Shown: positions 25,594-33,849 of the stretch, piece by piece | Layout: the number at the start of each line of letters is the position of its first letter | How positions within the stretch are numbered: the first letter of the stretch is position 1 | Source of the DNA: Brumimicrobium salinarum | Lineage (GTDB): Bacteria; Bacteroidota; Bacteroidia; Flavobacteriales_D; Crocinitomicaceae | Reading direction: 5' to 3' | DNA: 64,000 nt | Assembly: GCF_002844555.1 (NCBI RefSeq) | Contig: NZ_PJNI01000003.1 | Coordinates: forward strand, 62,001-126,000 | Translations under genes and position numbers: made by a program | The notes under the pieces: generated by a model | Told to the model about the DNA's origin: nothing | Database searches by the model: none | What the model saw: the letters and a program-made list of their open reading frames with translations, nothing else

Positions 25594-28218
25594 CTACCCC
25601 AAACTTTTCAATTTCTCTTCTAAGATTTTAATTTTCTCTTGCGCATCAGCTAACTTTTTCTTTTCGATGGCTACAACCTGTTCGGGTGCGTTATTCACGA
25701 ATCTTTCGTTCCCTAACTTCTTTTGAACAGATTTCATAAAGCCTTCCGTATATTTCAATTCACCTTTCACTTTTTCAATTTCCGCTTCAACATCTACGGT
25801 ATCTCCAAAAGGAATGTAGAAAGATGAATTCTTAACGATAAATGAAAAGGCATTATCCATTTTTTCATCGATGTAAGAAAGTGAATTAATGTTCCCCATT
25901 TTAACAAGAACAGCATCCATTTGTTCTGGATGATTGTTACTTTTTACAATTCCCAATTCGATTTCAATTTTATTCGCAATATTGTTTTGCTTTCTGATAT
26001 TTCTAATGTTAGAAATTACCTCAGAAGTCGTTTTAAATTGATTGATTAAATCATTATTTACCGTTCCAGCTGTCGGCCATTCTGCAACAATGATATCGTC
26101 TCCATCTTTTCTGTCTCTCAACAAATGCCACACCTCTTCAGAAATAAATGGTGTAAATGGATGAATTATTTTCATTAATTGTTCAAAGAAAACGATCGTT
26201 TGTTCTTTTGTTTTGGCATCAATTGGCTGTTGGTAACCTGGCTTGATCATTTCCAAATACCAAGAACAGAAATCGTCCCAAACCAATTTATACGAAGCCA
26301 TTAAAGCATCCGAGATTCTAAACTTCTCGAATTGATCATTGATGTGCGTTAATGTTTCATTCAACTTACTCTCAAACCAATTGATTGCAATTTCAGAAGA
26401 TTCAGGCTGTTCGATATCCTTCACCTCCCAAGCACTCACCAATCGGAAAGCATTCCAAATTTTATTGGTAAAGTTTCTTCCTTGCTCACACTGACTCGTA
26501 TCAAATGGTAAATCATTTCCTGCTGGTGAAGAAACCAACATTCCAATTCTTACTCCATCTGCTCCGTAATCTTCAATTAGCTTTATTGGATCTGGAGAAT
26601 TCCCCAATGATTTAGACATTTTTCTGCCTAATTTATCACGAACAATTCCTGTATAGTAAACGTTTTTGAATGGTTTTTCGCCCATCCATTCGTAACCCGC
26701 AATAATCATTCTTGCTACCCAGAAGAACATAATTTCTGGAGCCGTAACGATATCGTTGGTTGGGTAATAATATTTAATTTCTTCGTTATCAGGATTCGTT
26801 AAACCATCAAAAACAGAAATTGGCCACAACCAGCTCGAGAACCAAGTATCCAAAACATCTTCGTCTTGTTTTAGGTCTGCTTCTGAAATAGATTTCCCTG
26901 CTTTTTCATTGGCTAACTTCAAGGCTTCTTCCATTGTTTTAGCAACAACGAAATCTTCTTCGCCTTCACCAAAATACCAAGCTGGAATTCTGTGTCCCCA
27001 CCACAATTGACGAGAAATACACCAATCTTTGATGTTTTCCATCCAATGACGGTAAGTGTTTTTCATATTATCAGGGAAAAAGTTAATGTTCCCGTTCATC
27101 ACGTTTTCCAATGCTGGTTCAGAGATGTTTTTCATATCCACAAACCACTGCAAAGAAAGTCGAGGTTCAATTACCGCATCCGTTCTTTCAGAAAAACCAA
27201 GTTTATTGATGTGGTCCTCTACTTTTACGAGGAATTCTTTTTCTTCTAATTCTTTTGCAATCGCTTTTCTTGCTTCGAATCTATCCATTCCTTTGTAATG
27301 CAATCCTTTTTCGTTTAAAGTCCCATCAGCGTTTAAGATGTCGATTACTTCCAAATCGTGACGCTCGCCCATTTCGTGATCATTCACATCATGTGCTGGC
27401 GTAATTTTCAAACAACCTGTTCCAAACTCCATGTCTACATATTCATCTTGAATAATTGGAATGGCGCGATTTGAAATAGGAACAATTGCTTTCTTACCTA
27501 CCAAGTTCACATAACGCACATCATTTGGATTCACACAGATTGCGGTATCTCCTAAAATTGTTTCAGGACGTGTCGTAGCAATGGTCAGCCACTCATCCGT
27601 TCCTTCAATTTGGTAACGCACATTGTATAATTTTGAATTCACTTCTTTGTGAATTACCTCCTCATCAGAAAGTGCCGTTTTTGCAGATGGATCCCAATTC
27701 ACCATTCTCACGCCACGGTATATTTTTCCTTTTTTATATAAATCAATGAAAATATCCTCCACAGATTCCGCATAGCTTTTATCCATGGTGAAAGAAGTTC
27801 GTTCCCAATCGCAAGAAGCTCCTAACTTCTTCAATTGGTCTAAAATAATACCTCCATGTTTTTCTTTCCATTCCCAAGCGTGCTCCATGAATTCATCACG
27901 CGTTAAGTCGGACTTCTTAATTCCTTCTCCACGTAATTTATTTACCACTTTTGCTTCTGTAGCAATAGATGCGTGATCAGTTCCTGGTACCCAACAAGCA
28001 TTTTTTCCTTGCATTCTTGCACGACGAATCAAAACATCTTGAATGGTATTATTCAACATGTGTCCCATGTGCAAAACTCCCGTCACGTTTGGCGGTGGAA
28101 TTACGATTGTGTATGGTTCTCTGTCGTCTGGCTCACTGTGGAAATAATTTTTCTCCATCCAGTGTTTATACCATTTGTCTTCTGATTGCTTAGATTCGTA
28201 TGTTTTTGGAATTTCCAT
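25594..28218 (-). CDS. valS: Valine--tRNA ligase
   Basis: 874 aa class I aminoacyl-tRNA synthetase charging tRNA-Val. The HIGH motif appears as HMGH (residues 50-53) in PPNVTGVLHMGHMLN; KMSKS is intact near residue 532 (KLGRKMSKSLGNSPDP). The editing domain includes TIATTRPETILGDTA. A C-terminal coiled coil (VEAEIEKVKGELKYTEGFMK) is the ValS-specific arm. Full length; ends at the shared hairpin with the converging ATPase gene. Confidence 0.98.
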   Translation of the reverse strand: MEIPKTYESKQSEDKWYKHWMEKNYFHSEPDDREPYTIVIPPPNVTGVLHMGHMLNNTIQDVLIRRARMQGKNACWVPGTDHASIATEAKVVNKLRGEGIKKSDLTRDEFMEHAWEWKEKHGGIILDQLKKLGASCDWERTSFTMDKSYAESVEDIFIDLYKKGKIYRGVRMVNWDPSAKTALSDEEVIHKEVNSKLYNVRYQIEGTDEWLTIATTRPETILGDTAICVNPNDVRYVNLVGKKAIVPISNRAIPIIQDEYVDMEFGTGCLKITPAHDVNDHEMGERHDLEVIDILNADGTLNEKGLHYKGMDRFEARKAIAKELEEKEFLVKVEDHINKLGFSERTDAVIEPRLSLQWFVDMKNISEPALENVMNGNINFFPDNMKNTYRHWMENIKDWCISRQLWWGHRIPAWYFGEGEEDFVVAKTMEEALKLANEKAGKSISEADLKQDEDVLDTWFSSWLWPISVFDGLTNPDNEEIKYYYPTNDIVTAPEIMFFWVARMIIAGYEWMGEKPFKNVYYTGIVRDKLGRKMSKSLGNSPDPIKLIEDYGADGVRIGMLVSSPAGNDLPFDTSQCEQGRNFTNKIWNAFRLVSAWEVKDIEQPESSEIAINWFESKLNETLTHINDQFEKFRISDALMASYKLVWDDFCSWYLEMIKPGYQQPIDAKTKEQTIVFFEQLMKIIHPFTPFISEEVWHLLRDRKDGDDIIVAEWPTAGTVNNDLINQFKTTSEVISNIRNIRKQNNIANKIEIELGIVKSNNHPEQMDAVLVKMGNINSLSYIDEKMDNAFSFIVKNSSFYIPFGDTVDVEAEIEKVKGELKYTEGFMKSVQKKLGNERFVNNAPEQVVAIEKKKLADAQEKIKILEEKLKSLG

Positions 28219-28436
28219 GCTTAATTTCTTGTTTGATACAAAGATAATTAAAGCGAAGGAAATGGTGTAGGGTTGGGAGGAAATTAATTATGTGGGATGA
28301 TTAATCCATTATTGAGCATTGAAAAATGAATTAAACCTTATTCCCAATTATTTATTTGAATCCTAATAGCAAATGTGAAGCTTAAGAGAAGAGGATAAAA
28401 CTTGATTCTTTGAAACTTTCCTAGCTTTACAAATCT

Positions 28437-28985
28437 CTAATTCATTTTCGCTTGTTCCCAAATCGTTTCAGAAGCCTTCAGTTTCCGGCCTTCTTCAAAC
28501 CCAAGAAACTCATCATTCCCATGTTTTTCTGACCAAAACCCTGTTAAAATTGAATCGTTTATCAGTTTGTAAACGACAACACCTTTGTAGGTTTTACCTG
28601 CATTTTCTTCTTCGCCTTCGTAAGAGAAATTTATGATGAGCGTATCACCATGATAAAATCCACTTCCTTGTTGCACTTGTTCACCATTGATGACCCATTC
28701 TGCATTTACTCTGATCTCACTAACTTTTGAAATATGGAGAAAACCAAAATACCGTCCTTGTCCTTCATCCTGATTCAAACCAATAATGTTGTAGGAACCT
28801 TCAAACGCCGCTGCGTTTTTAGAAGAATTGGCAGATTGTAATTCAATGGCCAACGCTTCTCTTTTTTCTATTTCGGCTTGAATGGTTTGAACTTCTTCGT
28901 TAGAGAAAGAGTTGGTGTTTTGTAATGCTTTTTTAGAATGGGCTAGCCATTGGGTTATTTGAGGACTGAAAGGGGTGTTTTTCAT
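28437..28985 (-). CDS. Conserved hypothetical protein
   Basis: 182 aa, no signal peptide or membrane segment. The N-terminal third is helical and charged; residues of about 60-165 look like a small beta-barrel (FEGSYNIIGLN, VVVYKLINDSILTGFWSEKH). The phrase about tuning output by adding function is not supported by any motif. No family recognised. Confidence 0.65.
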   Translation of the reverse strand: MKNTPFSPQITQWLAHSKKALQNTNSFSNEEVQTIQAEIEKREALAIELQSANSSKNAAAFEGSYNIIGLNQDEGQGRYFGFLHISKVSEIRVNAEWVINGEQVQQGSGFYHGDTLIINFSYEGEEENAGKTYKGVVVYKLINDSILTGFWSEKHGNDEFLGFEEGRKLKASETIWEQAKMN

Positions 28986-29076
28986 TTTTCAGGTATTTCT
29001 TTAAACTTTTTCTTTTGGAGTTAAGTTTTGGTGGTTCTGATTTGCTCTGTTGGTGTGTGAATTAGGATAGCGGTTT

Positions 29077-29132
29077 GCAAATAAGCACAGGCGGCTACCA
29101 CGTGTGAACGTTTGCCGCTTGGGTTTATTTGC
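29077..29132. repeat. Palindromic intergenic element A (cassette boundary)
   Basis: Arms 29077-29095 and 29114-29132 match at 16 of 19 positions around an 18-nt loop. It lies directly 3' of the gene at 29146-30024 (minus strand). Elements at 30053-30163 and 33092-33288 have the same plan with unrelated sequences; see findings. Confidence 0.65.
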
Positions 29133-29145
29133 TGTTGTGTGCTTT

Positions 29146-30024
29146 TTATTTCTTTACTATGTTTGTATATAAAATGGTCCTTTGCTTTTTTCCTTCACTG
29201 AAAGTTTCAACTCTTATCATAAAGTTATTCTTGTCGTAATAATATAATGTTTTCCCCTTGGATCCATTTGAAAGAATATCTGTTGTCTTAATTATTTGTC
29301 CTTTTTTGTTATACCTAGATTTAGTTGTGCTAATGACTGTTTTATCTCCTTCTTGAATTTCTGAAACAATTTTAATTAACCTCCCCTTATTATCATAAAC
29401 TCCATAGGTCTTCTGACAATCCCATACATTTTCGTCATTATAATTCGTACAGTCGGTATATTTTATTGTATCGCCAGAATAGAAATATGTAATGCTATCA
29501 GTTAAATTGTCCAACTCATATGTCAAGAGCTTTTTTAATTCATTATTTGAATTATAAACTCTTTCTTCTCTCTGATAAGAATTATATTCAACTGAAGTGG
29601 GAAATTTACTTTTCTCAGAATAACCATATTTTATATTATCCAAAGTATCTTCTTTAGAAACTATCGTGAACTCTAATAGTTGTCCCTTTTCATTAAAATT
29701 GAAATAGCGCATTTGTTTACCTTTTATTTTTTGTGAGGATATAGATACAAGTAATCCATTATTATATTCATAAATAATAGTATCATCTTTAAAAATTCTT
29801 TTTATCGATCTCCCTAAGGAGTCATAATAGGTGTTTTCTTGATGAATTGTGTCTTTTCCTTGTATAGTAATAATAGTTTCAGATTCGATACCCTTTTTTG
29901 AATTATACCAATCCTCATTTTTCAAATGTTCAAACCCATATGGCAAGTTAGGATATTTCCATATCTGCCCTATAACGAGATTACTCGTTACAAAAACAAT
30001 TAATATTGAAAAAAGCTGTTTCAC
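29146..30024 (-). CDS. Secreted hypothetical protein with YD/RHS-like short repeats
   Basis: About 292 aa. A signal peptide (LFSILIVFVTSNLVIG) is followed by many short beta units of the form YDSLGRSIKRIF, FNEKGQLLEFTI, YDNKGRLIKIVS and YNKKGQIIKTT, resembling the YD/RHS-like repeats of secreted Bacteroidota proteins. No ATG is available; a GTG at 30024 places the signal peptide at the very N-terminus and is preferred over the GTG at 30042. Single gene bounded by palindromic elements A and B. Confidence 0.7.
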   Translation of the reverse strand: MKQLFSILIVFVTSNLVIGQIWKYPNLPYGFEHLKNEDWYNSKKGIESETIITIQGKDTIHQENTYYDSLGRSIKRIFKDDTIIYEYNNGLLVSISSQKIKGKQMRYFNFNEKGQLLEFTIVSKEDTLDNIKYGYSEKSKFPTSVEYNSYQREERVYNSNNELKKLLTYELDNLTDSITYFYSGDTIKYTDCTNYNDENVWDCQKTYGVYDNKGRLIKIVSEIQEGDKTVISTTKSRYNKKGQIIKTTDILSNGSKGKTLYYYDKNNFMIRVETFSEGKKQRTILYTNIVKK

Positions 30025-30052
30025 TTTAGGATTCAATTGCACGCAACGGCTA

Positions 30053-30163
30053 CGGCTATGGCAAGTGCGGGATTTTGAAACCGATTCTTTGTCCGCAAGA
30101 CTGAATGATATTTAGTTGCAAAATCTTCATTATTAAGCAGTCAGCCCGCATTTGCCATAGCCG
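30053..30163. repeat. Palindromic intergenic element B (cassette boundary)
   Basis: Arms 30053-30071 (CGGCTATGGCAAGTGCGGG) and 30145-30163 match at 18 of 19 positions around a 73-nt interior. It fills the gap between two minus-strand accessory genes. Just outside the right arm is GATGTTAGCAGC, whose complement GCTGCTAACA also opens the 31-kb repeat. Confidence 0.7.
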
Positions 30164-30175
30164 ATGTTAGCAGCT

Positions 30176-31066
30176 TTATTTTTTCTTTACTATTGGATGA
30201 TTAAGTCCATTAACAAAGTTTTCGATGATTTCAAATCTGTCTTGTTTGTCAAGTAATTCTGAAAGATTATTAAATCCGTATTTTCTTGGATGAAAATCAG
30301 GATCAATTTTCTTTATTTCCACTCCAACTTTGGCAAGATGCGGTTCATTGTTATTTATGGAAGCTCTTTGAAATGCTTCATCGATTAAAACACTTAGTTC
30401 TTTTTCACCAAAGTCGGCAATAGAATATTTTTTATTTGGTCCTTCACTGGTTTCATTTACTAACCGTTTTCTTTTTAACCTTATCAAGTCTCGTGACACA
30501 ACTGGGACACTTACACCAAGCTTGTCAGATATCTCAGATACTGTTAATTTCTCTTCTGAATTTCTTAGTCCATTTAAAATTTTAAGTTGGAACTGTGTTA
30601 CGGGTAGTGATTCATTTTCAGACTGTTGGAATAAATCTTCTGTGTTCTCTTGGCTGATATTAACTTGATCTGTAATTATCCGGAACTGTTCTTCGAACAA
30701 CTGTTTCATTTGATTCTTTTCTTCCGTGCCGATGGAAGATATTTCATTAGATATATTTTTGATCAGGTTATCTTTAACGTTCTCGAGCTGATCGCTAATA
30801 TCATCAAAGTCTTGAGAGACTAAAACACCTTTGTTATTTTTTATTGCAGCATCTAATGTTTTGTCAAACATTCCACCTATTTGCGTCTGTATAGAGGATG
30901 TTTTTTCTTCAATTTTTGCAAGTGCCTTGTTAGCGCTATCTTGAAGAGATACACCGTCTCTATAAAACTTTAGAGATGCAAAAAATCCTACAATCGTGAT
31001 TATTAAGGCAATCAGTCCAAGAATTAAAGACACAATTGCTAGAATATTTCCTAAGTCTATGTACAT
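30176..31066 (-). CDS. Membrane-anchored winged-helix protein with LOTUS/OST-HTH-like tail
   Basis: 296 aa. One N-terminal membrane segment (about 8-31), then a long coiled coil (about 45-150), a MarR-like winged helix (LTVSEISDKLGVSVPVVSRD and LKRKRLVNE, about 160-222), and a C-terminal block whose signature (VGVEIKKIDPDFHPRKYGF, about 245-263) strongly resembles OST-HTH/LOTUS domains, which bind RNA and often accompany NYN nucleases. No nuclease domain is present here. It lies between palindromic elements B and the first 231-bp direct repeat. Domain calls are by motif; function unknown, possibly a stress or defence sensor. Confidence 0.75.
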   Translation of the reverse strand: MYIDLGNILAIVSLILGLIALIITIVGFFASLKFYRDGVSLQDSANKALAKIEEKTSSIQTQIGGMFDKTLDAAIKNNKGVLVSQDFDDISDQLENVKDNLIKNISNEISSIGTEEKNQMKQLFEEQFRIITDQVNISQENTEDLFQQSENESLPVTQFQLKILNGLRNSEEKLTVSEISDKLGVSVPVVSRDLIRLKRKRLVNETSEGPNKKYSIADFGEKELSVLIDEAFQRASINNNEPHLAKVGVEIKKIDPDFHPRKYGFNNLSELLDKQDRFEIIENFVNGLNHPIVKKK

Positions 31067-31089
31067 TTTTCGATTTTTTACATTGCTGC

Positions 31090-31320
31090 TAACAATTGGC
31101 TAATCGTATTACGTTTAGCCAACCTATACATTTTTATTCAAATTTAACAATTATAACATATTATGAGCTTTAAAACACTATGTTTTTACTCAAAAAGAGT
31201 AATTTACATCAAAAGGTAATAAACGTTTGTAAGCGTATAATTAGACGTGTAAGTCTACGGCTAAAAACCAAAACCCGAAGCTTCGAATCCCACCCCGACG
31301 GAAACCGGCAGCTTTATGAA
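31090..31320 (+). repeat. 231-bp direct repeat, left copy
   Basis: Matches 34447-34677 over 231 bp with nine substitutions and no gap by my alignment (about 96%). It opens with TAACAATTGG and contains the hairpin TTGGCTAA/TTAGCCAA at 31096-31122. No reading frame within it looks like a protein. The two copies enclose about 3.1 kb. Confidence 0.9.
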
Positions 31321-31345
31321 GTTGGTTTTGTTGGATACAAGCTAG

Positions 31346-31540
31346 TTTGTGGAGCTACCCGAACTGCAAAAGTTATTGAATGAAAAGAAAACGTCCGAAA
31401 TTATTAAGGAAAACCCAACACATCACAAGCGATGTCCAAGGTGTAAAAAAGGAAAACTCATTACTGTTTTACTTTTTGATGGAAGAGGTCCACCAGAAAA
31501 CTGGAGAGAAACTTTAAGTGTCAATAAATCAACAGAATAA
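31346..31540 (+). pseudogene. C-terminal remnant of an IS91-like transposase
   Basis: The open stretch reads LPELQKLLNEKKTSEII, then HKRCPRCKKGKLITVLLF and GRGPPENW before a stop. A Cys-x2-Cys knuckle followed by GKxxTVLxFxxRGPP resembles the extreme C-terminus of IS91-family (Y2 rolling-circle) transposases in Bacteroidota. The catalytic part is absent, and a TAG stop precedes the remnant, so it is dead. It starts right after the left direct repeat. Confidence 0.6.
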
Positions 31541-31883
31541 ATGCAACAATTTTAACGTAATGGAGAAGTTATGGCTTAGAAATAGTGAAATAGAAATATA
31601 AACAGTGAAAGCTTAATAACTACGCGGGTTTTGTGAAAATGAATAGTTATCAACCAACTTAAATGAGAAATGCACGCACACTTTCGAGTCTGCAAACCTC
31701 CAAAATCATCTTTCAAAAATAATGTATTAAAACGTTTTCCCCATACGTTCGGCAGGCTCAGTACGGTGAAAGAAAATCCGGATCCGTCAACATGGTATTC
31801 AGCGTTGACCAACTTAGCGAAGCGATCTCACAACCGTAGGGCGTAATCGGCACGCCGAATACTTAGTTATTGCCAACAGTTTT
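31541..31883. other. Intergenic spacer with small palindromes
   Basis: No credible gene. It holds TCGGCGTGCCGA (CGGC/GCCG palindrome near 31850) and, on the minus strand just past the TIR-like stop, CTGTTGGCAATAACTAAG, similar in style to the other cassette boundaries. Tracts such as CACACTTTCGAGTCTGCAAA are typical degenerate intergenic DNA. Confidence 0.4.
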
Positions 31884-32450
31884 TTATATTTCATCACTTC
31901 TATAAATTGAATTGTAAACCGATTCCGTGTACAGCGAAAAACTATAGGAAGGGAATTTGTCGTGATTATAATCTTCTATTGCTTTACTTATTATTCTTTC
32001 TCTAAACGGAATATGGATTGTTTTAACTTTTTCATTGTCCATTCTATCCTTTAAAGCTTTTGGTAATAGATTCACTAAACTTTGTGGACAATTTTCCGTA
32101 ATTCTTGTTTTGTGATTTACATAAACAACAATTACAGGAAGATTACATTTATCAATTGCATATTCAATTTCGTATGGCACAAAATCAGTGTCGAATCTAG
32201 TTGTATTACCTACTAAAAGAAGTAAGCGTGTACTATTATCTAGTCGACTTCTTAAAGTCCTTTTTATTGTTTCTTCTTTGCTCCATTGTCGAAGCATTGA
32301 ACCTTTTTCGTGAGGATTTATTAGTTTAAACTCTTTGCCCTTCATTTTATTCCAACCTTTAAGTAAGTTATAATACTTAATGTCGGATTTTGTAATGTCT
32401 GTGTTTCCGTCTGCCGCGAAAGCAACATATGTGCCGTTTCTGTATGCCAT
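31884..32450 (-). CDS. TIR-like protein, MTH538/ThsB type
   Basis: 188 aa, cytoplasmic. The sequence follows the MTH538/DUF1863 TIR-like pattern: beta-A with GTYVAFAADGNTD, YYNLLKGWNKMKGKEFKL, a hydrophobic strand RLLLLVGNTT, then DFVPYEIEYAIDKCNLPVIV with Glu94 and Glu96 at the usual catalytic-helix position. Relatives include ThsB, the NAD-derived signal maker of Thoeris anti-phage systems. It starts 3 bp after the stop of the channel-like gene, so the two form one operon, cytoplasmic TIR plus membrane protein. The TIR-like call is firm; the defence role is inferred. Confidence 0.82.
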   Translation of the reverse strand: MAYRNGTYVAFAADGNTDITKSDIKYYNLLKGWNKMKGKEFKLINPHEKGSMLRQWSKEETIKRTLRSRLDNSTRLLLLVGNTTRFDTDFVPYEIEYAIDKCNLPVIVVYVNHKTRITENCPQSLVNLLPKALKDRMDNEKVKTIHIPFRERIISKAIEDYNHDKFPSYSFSLYTESVYNSIYRSDEI

Positions 32451-32453
32451 AAA

Positions 32454-33074
32454 TTAAGTTGTTGAAGAAGTTTGTGGAATTGATTTAGCCAAAATTATCG
32501 TTAAGAAAATAAAACTAATAATCAGCTGTGTAATTGTGAGATTTATTCCTAGTTCTGTTATTGGCTTTACATATTCATAATCAGCAGTAATTGAATTCGC
32601 ATAACTAAACCAAAGAGATTTAATATTCAAAGGCGTGTCGTTACTCCATTTGAATTCCGCTACATATGGAAGCCTGTATAAATAGGCAAAACAAAGGTTA
32701 GAAAAGCCTATTGATAAAAGCAAAGTGATAAAGCGTCTTCTAACTCGGTCAATTGAAAAATTATCAGGATTTAACGACTCTGTTTTCCAAATATGATAAT
32801 AGAAATAAGTATAAATATTAGTTAGCAATAAATACCATATCAAAAATGTCAAGAAAGGGTTATTGATGGAATATCTTAAAAGAATAATTACTAAAGTCCA
32901 TTTTAAAATAATAAAAGTGTCAACTGCAAGCCTTGAAAATTTTACTTTACTTAATAAACTAGTTGAATCCGAAAATATTTTCACAAAGACGAATTTGAAT
33001 AATTCAACGAGCGATAAATACTTAAGATTATCAAAAGCGAATTTCAATATTGTATAAATAATTCCGTTTTGCAT
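32454..33074 (-). CDS. Four-TM membrane protein resembling a pore-loop ion channel
   Basis: 206 aa. Membrane segments lie at about 52-70, 73-95, 115-133 and 178-197. Between the last two, SLWFSYANSITADYEYVKP followed by ITELGINLTITQLI aligns by eye with the pore helix, filter and inner helix of Ion_trans_2 potassium channels (typical SLYFSxxTxTTVGYGDxxP). The GYG filter is replaced by ADYEY, so conduction may be non-selective or absent. It is first in a two-gene operon with the TIR-like protein (3-bp gap), the layout of a signal producer with a membrane effector. No family is known to me for the pair. Confidence 0.75.
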   Translation of the reverse strand: MQNGIIYTILKFAFDNLKYLSLVELFKFVFVKIFSDSTSLLSKVKFSRLAVDTFIILKWTLVIILLRYSINNPFLTFLIWYLLLTNIYTYFYYHIWKTESLNPDNFSIDRVRRRFITLLLSIGFSNLCFAYLYRLPYVAEFKWSNDTPLNIKSLWFSYANSITADYEYVKPITELGINLTITQLIISFIFLTIILAKSIPQTSSTT

Positions 33075-33091
33075 TTTGGTTCAAATTGCTG

Positions 33092-33288
33092 GTAACGTTT
33101 AGTATAAGAATAGTAAGGGATTAAAAACGCACTTATTTTTCGGTTTAGTATTTAGCCAAATTTACAATTTTATTGTTATTGTTATTTTTTTTTCATTTAA
33201 CCGTCAAATTGTTAATTTGGCGGACTTTGTAAATATGTACCAACTTTGGGTTTGGCACTTAACCCTTATTATTTTTATACATTGTTAC
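33092..33288. repeat. Palindromic intergenic element D (197 bp)
   Basis: Outer arms 33092-33119 and 33263-33288 are imperfect complements ending in GTAAC/GTTAC. Inner arms 33155-33170 and 33206-33221 match at 15 of 16 positions (GCCAAATTTACAATTT). It fills the gap between the channel-like gene start and the lipoprotein remnant. It is MITE- or attC-like in architecture but lacks a canonical integron core. Confidence 0.7.
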
Positions 33289-33297
33289 AAATAGTTA

Positions 33298-33847
33298 TTA
33301 TTCACAATATCTCCAACCGTTACTTGTCTTTTTAAAACTCAATTTTCTGATTTTAAAGTCAGAAGTATTTTCATTACTTAAAATAGAAAAAGGAGTTATA
33401 TTTACTTTCTTAAAATTAGTTCTAACTTCTGCTGCGTTTAAAGACGGGATTTCGTGAACTTCTTTGACTTCATCAACTTTATATTCAAAAGCCAATAATT
33501 CAACGTATAGTTTTTTATTTAATTCAGTTTGCTCAATAATATATTCTTTTGATTTTTCCAAAAGTTCAATATTATAATTTTGATACTTTCCATAATACCG
33601 TACTTTTTTTTACACCAAGAGAATCAATTTTTAATAGCCCGTCTTCTTCTAATTTTTTAAGTTTTTCAAATTCCTCTTTATCTTTATTGTAAATTAATCT
33701 TTCTCCATATTGAAATTTTACAGTTTTTCGATAAGGTTCTTTTTCTAAACATTCAATAATTATACCTTCTGCTTTAGAGTTAGATAGATTATCTGAACAA
33801 GAAGAAAGAAATAATGTTAAAATTAATAATGCGGTGATTTTTCTCAT
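33298..33847 (-). pseudogene. Small lipoprotein gene split by a homopolymer frameshift
   Basis: The ATG at 33847 begins a lipoprotein (LILTLFLSSCSDN). The frame runs to a stop at 33572, but at an eight-A run (33604-33611, coding strand) a one-base shift enters a second open frame reading VRYYGKYQNYNIELLEKSKE and on through KKTSNGWRYCE to 33298. With seven A the two join into one protein of about 183 aa. Either a sequencing error, a real inactivating indel, or phase variation. It follows the 190-aa secreted-protein gene by 2 bp. Function unknown. Confidence 0.7.
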
Positions 33848-33849
33848 TT

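Noticed and set aside
31270-31310. tRNA T-loop-like CTTCGAATCCCACC in both direct repeats
   Set aside because: The flanks do not form a T-stem and no cloverleaf can be built, so not a tRNA or a tRNA-derived att site on this evidence.
31180-31383. 67-aa frame inside the left direct repeat
   Set aside because: The right copy does not keep the frame beyond the repeat, and composition is not protein-like.
31576-31812. 78-aa minus-strand frame after the transposase remnant
   Set aside because: Covers degenerate intergenic text, no domain, aromatic-rich noise.
29077-33288. Canonical integron array
   Set aside because: The palindromes lack RYYYAAC/GTTRRRY cores and no integrase gene is present; only a cassette-like layout is claimed.
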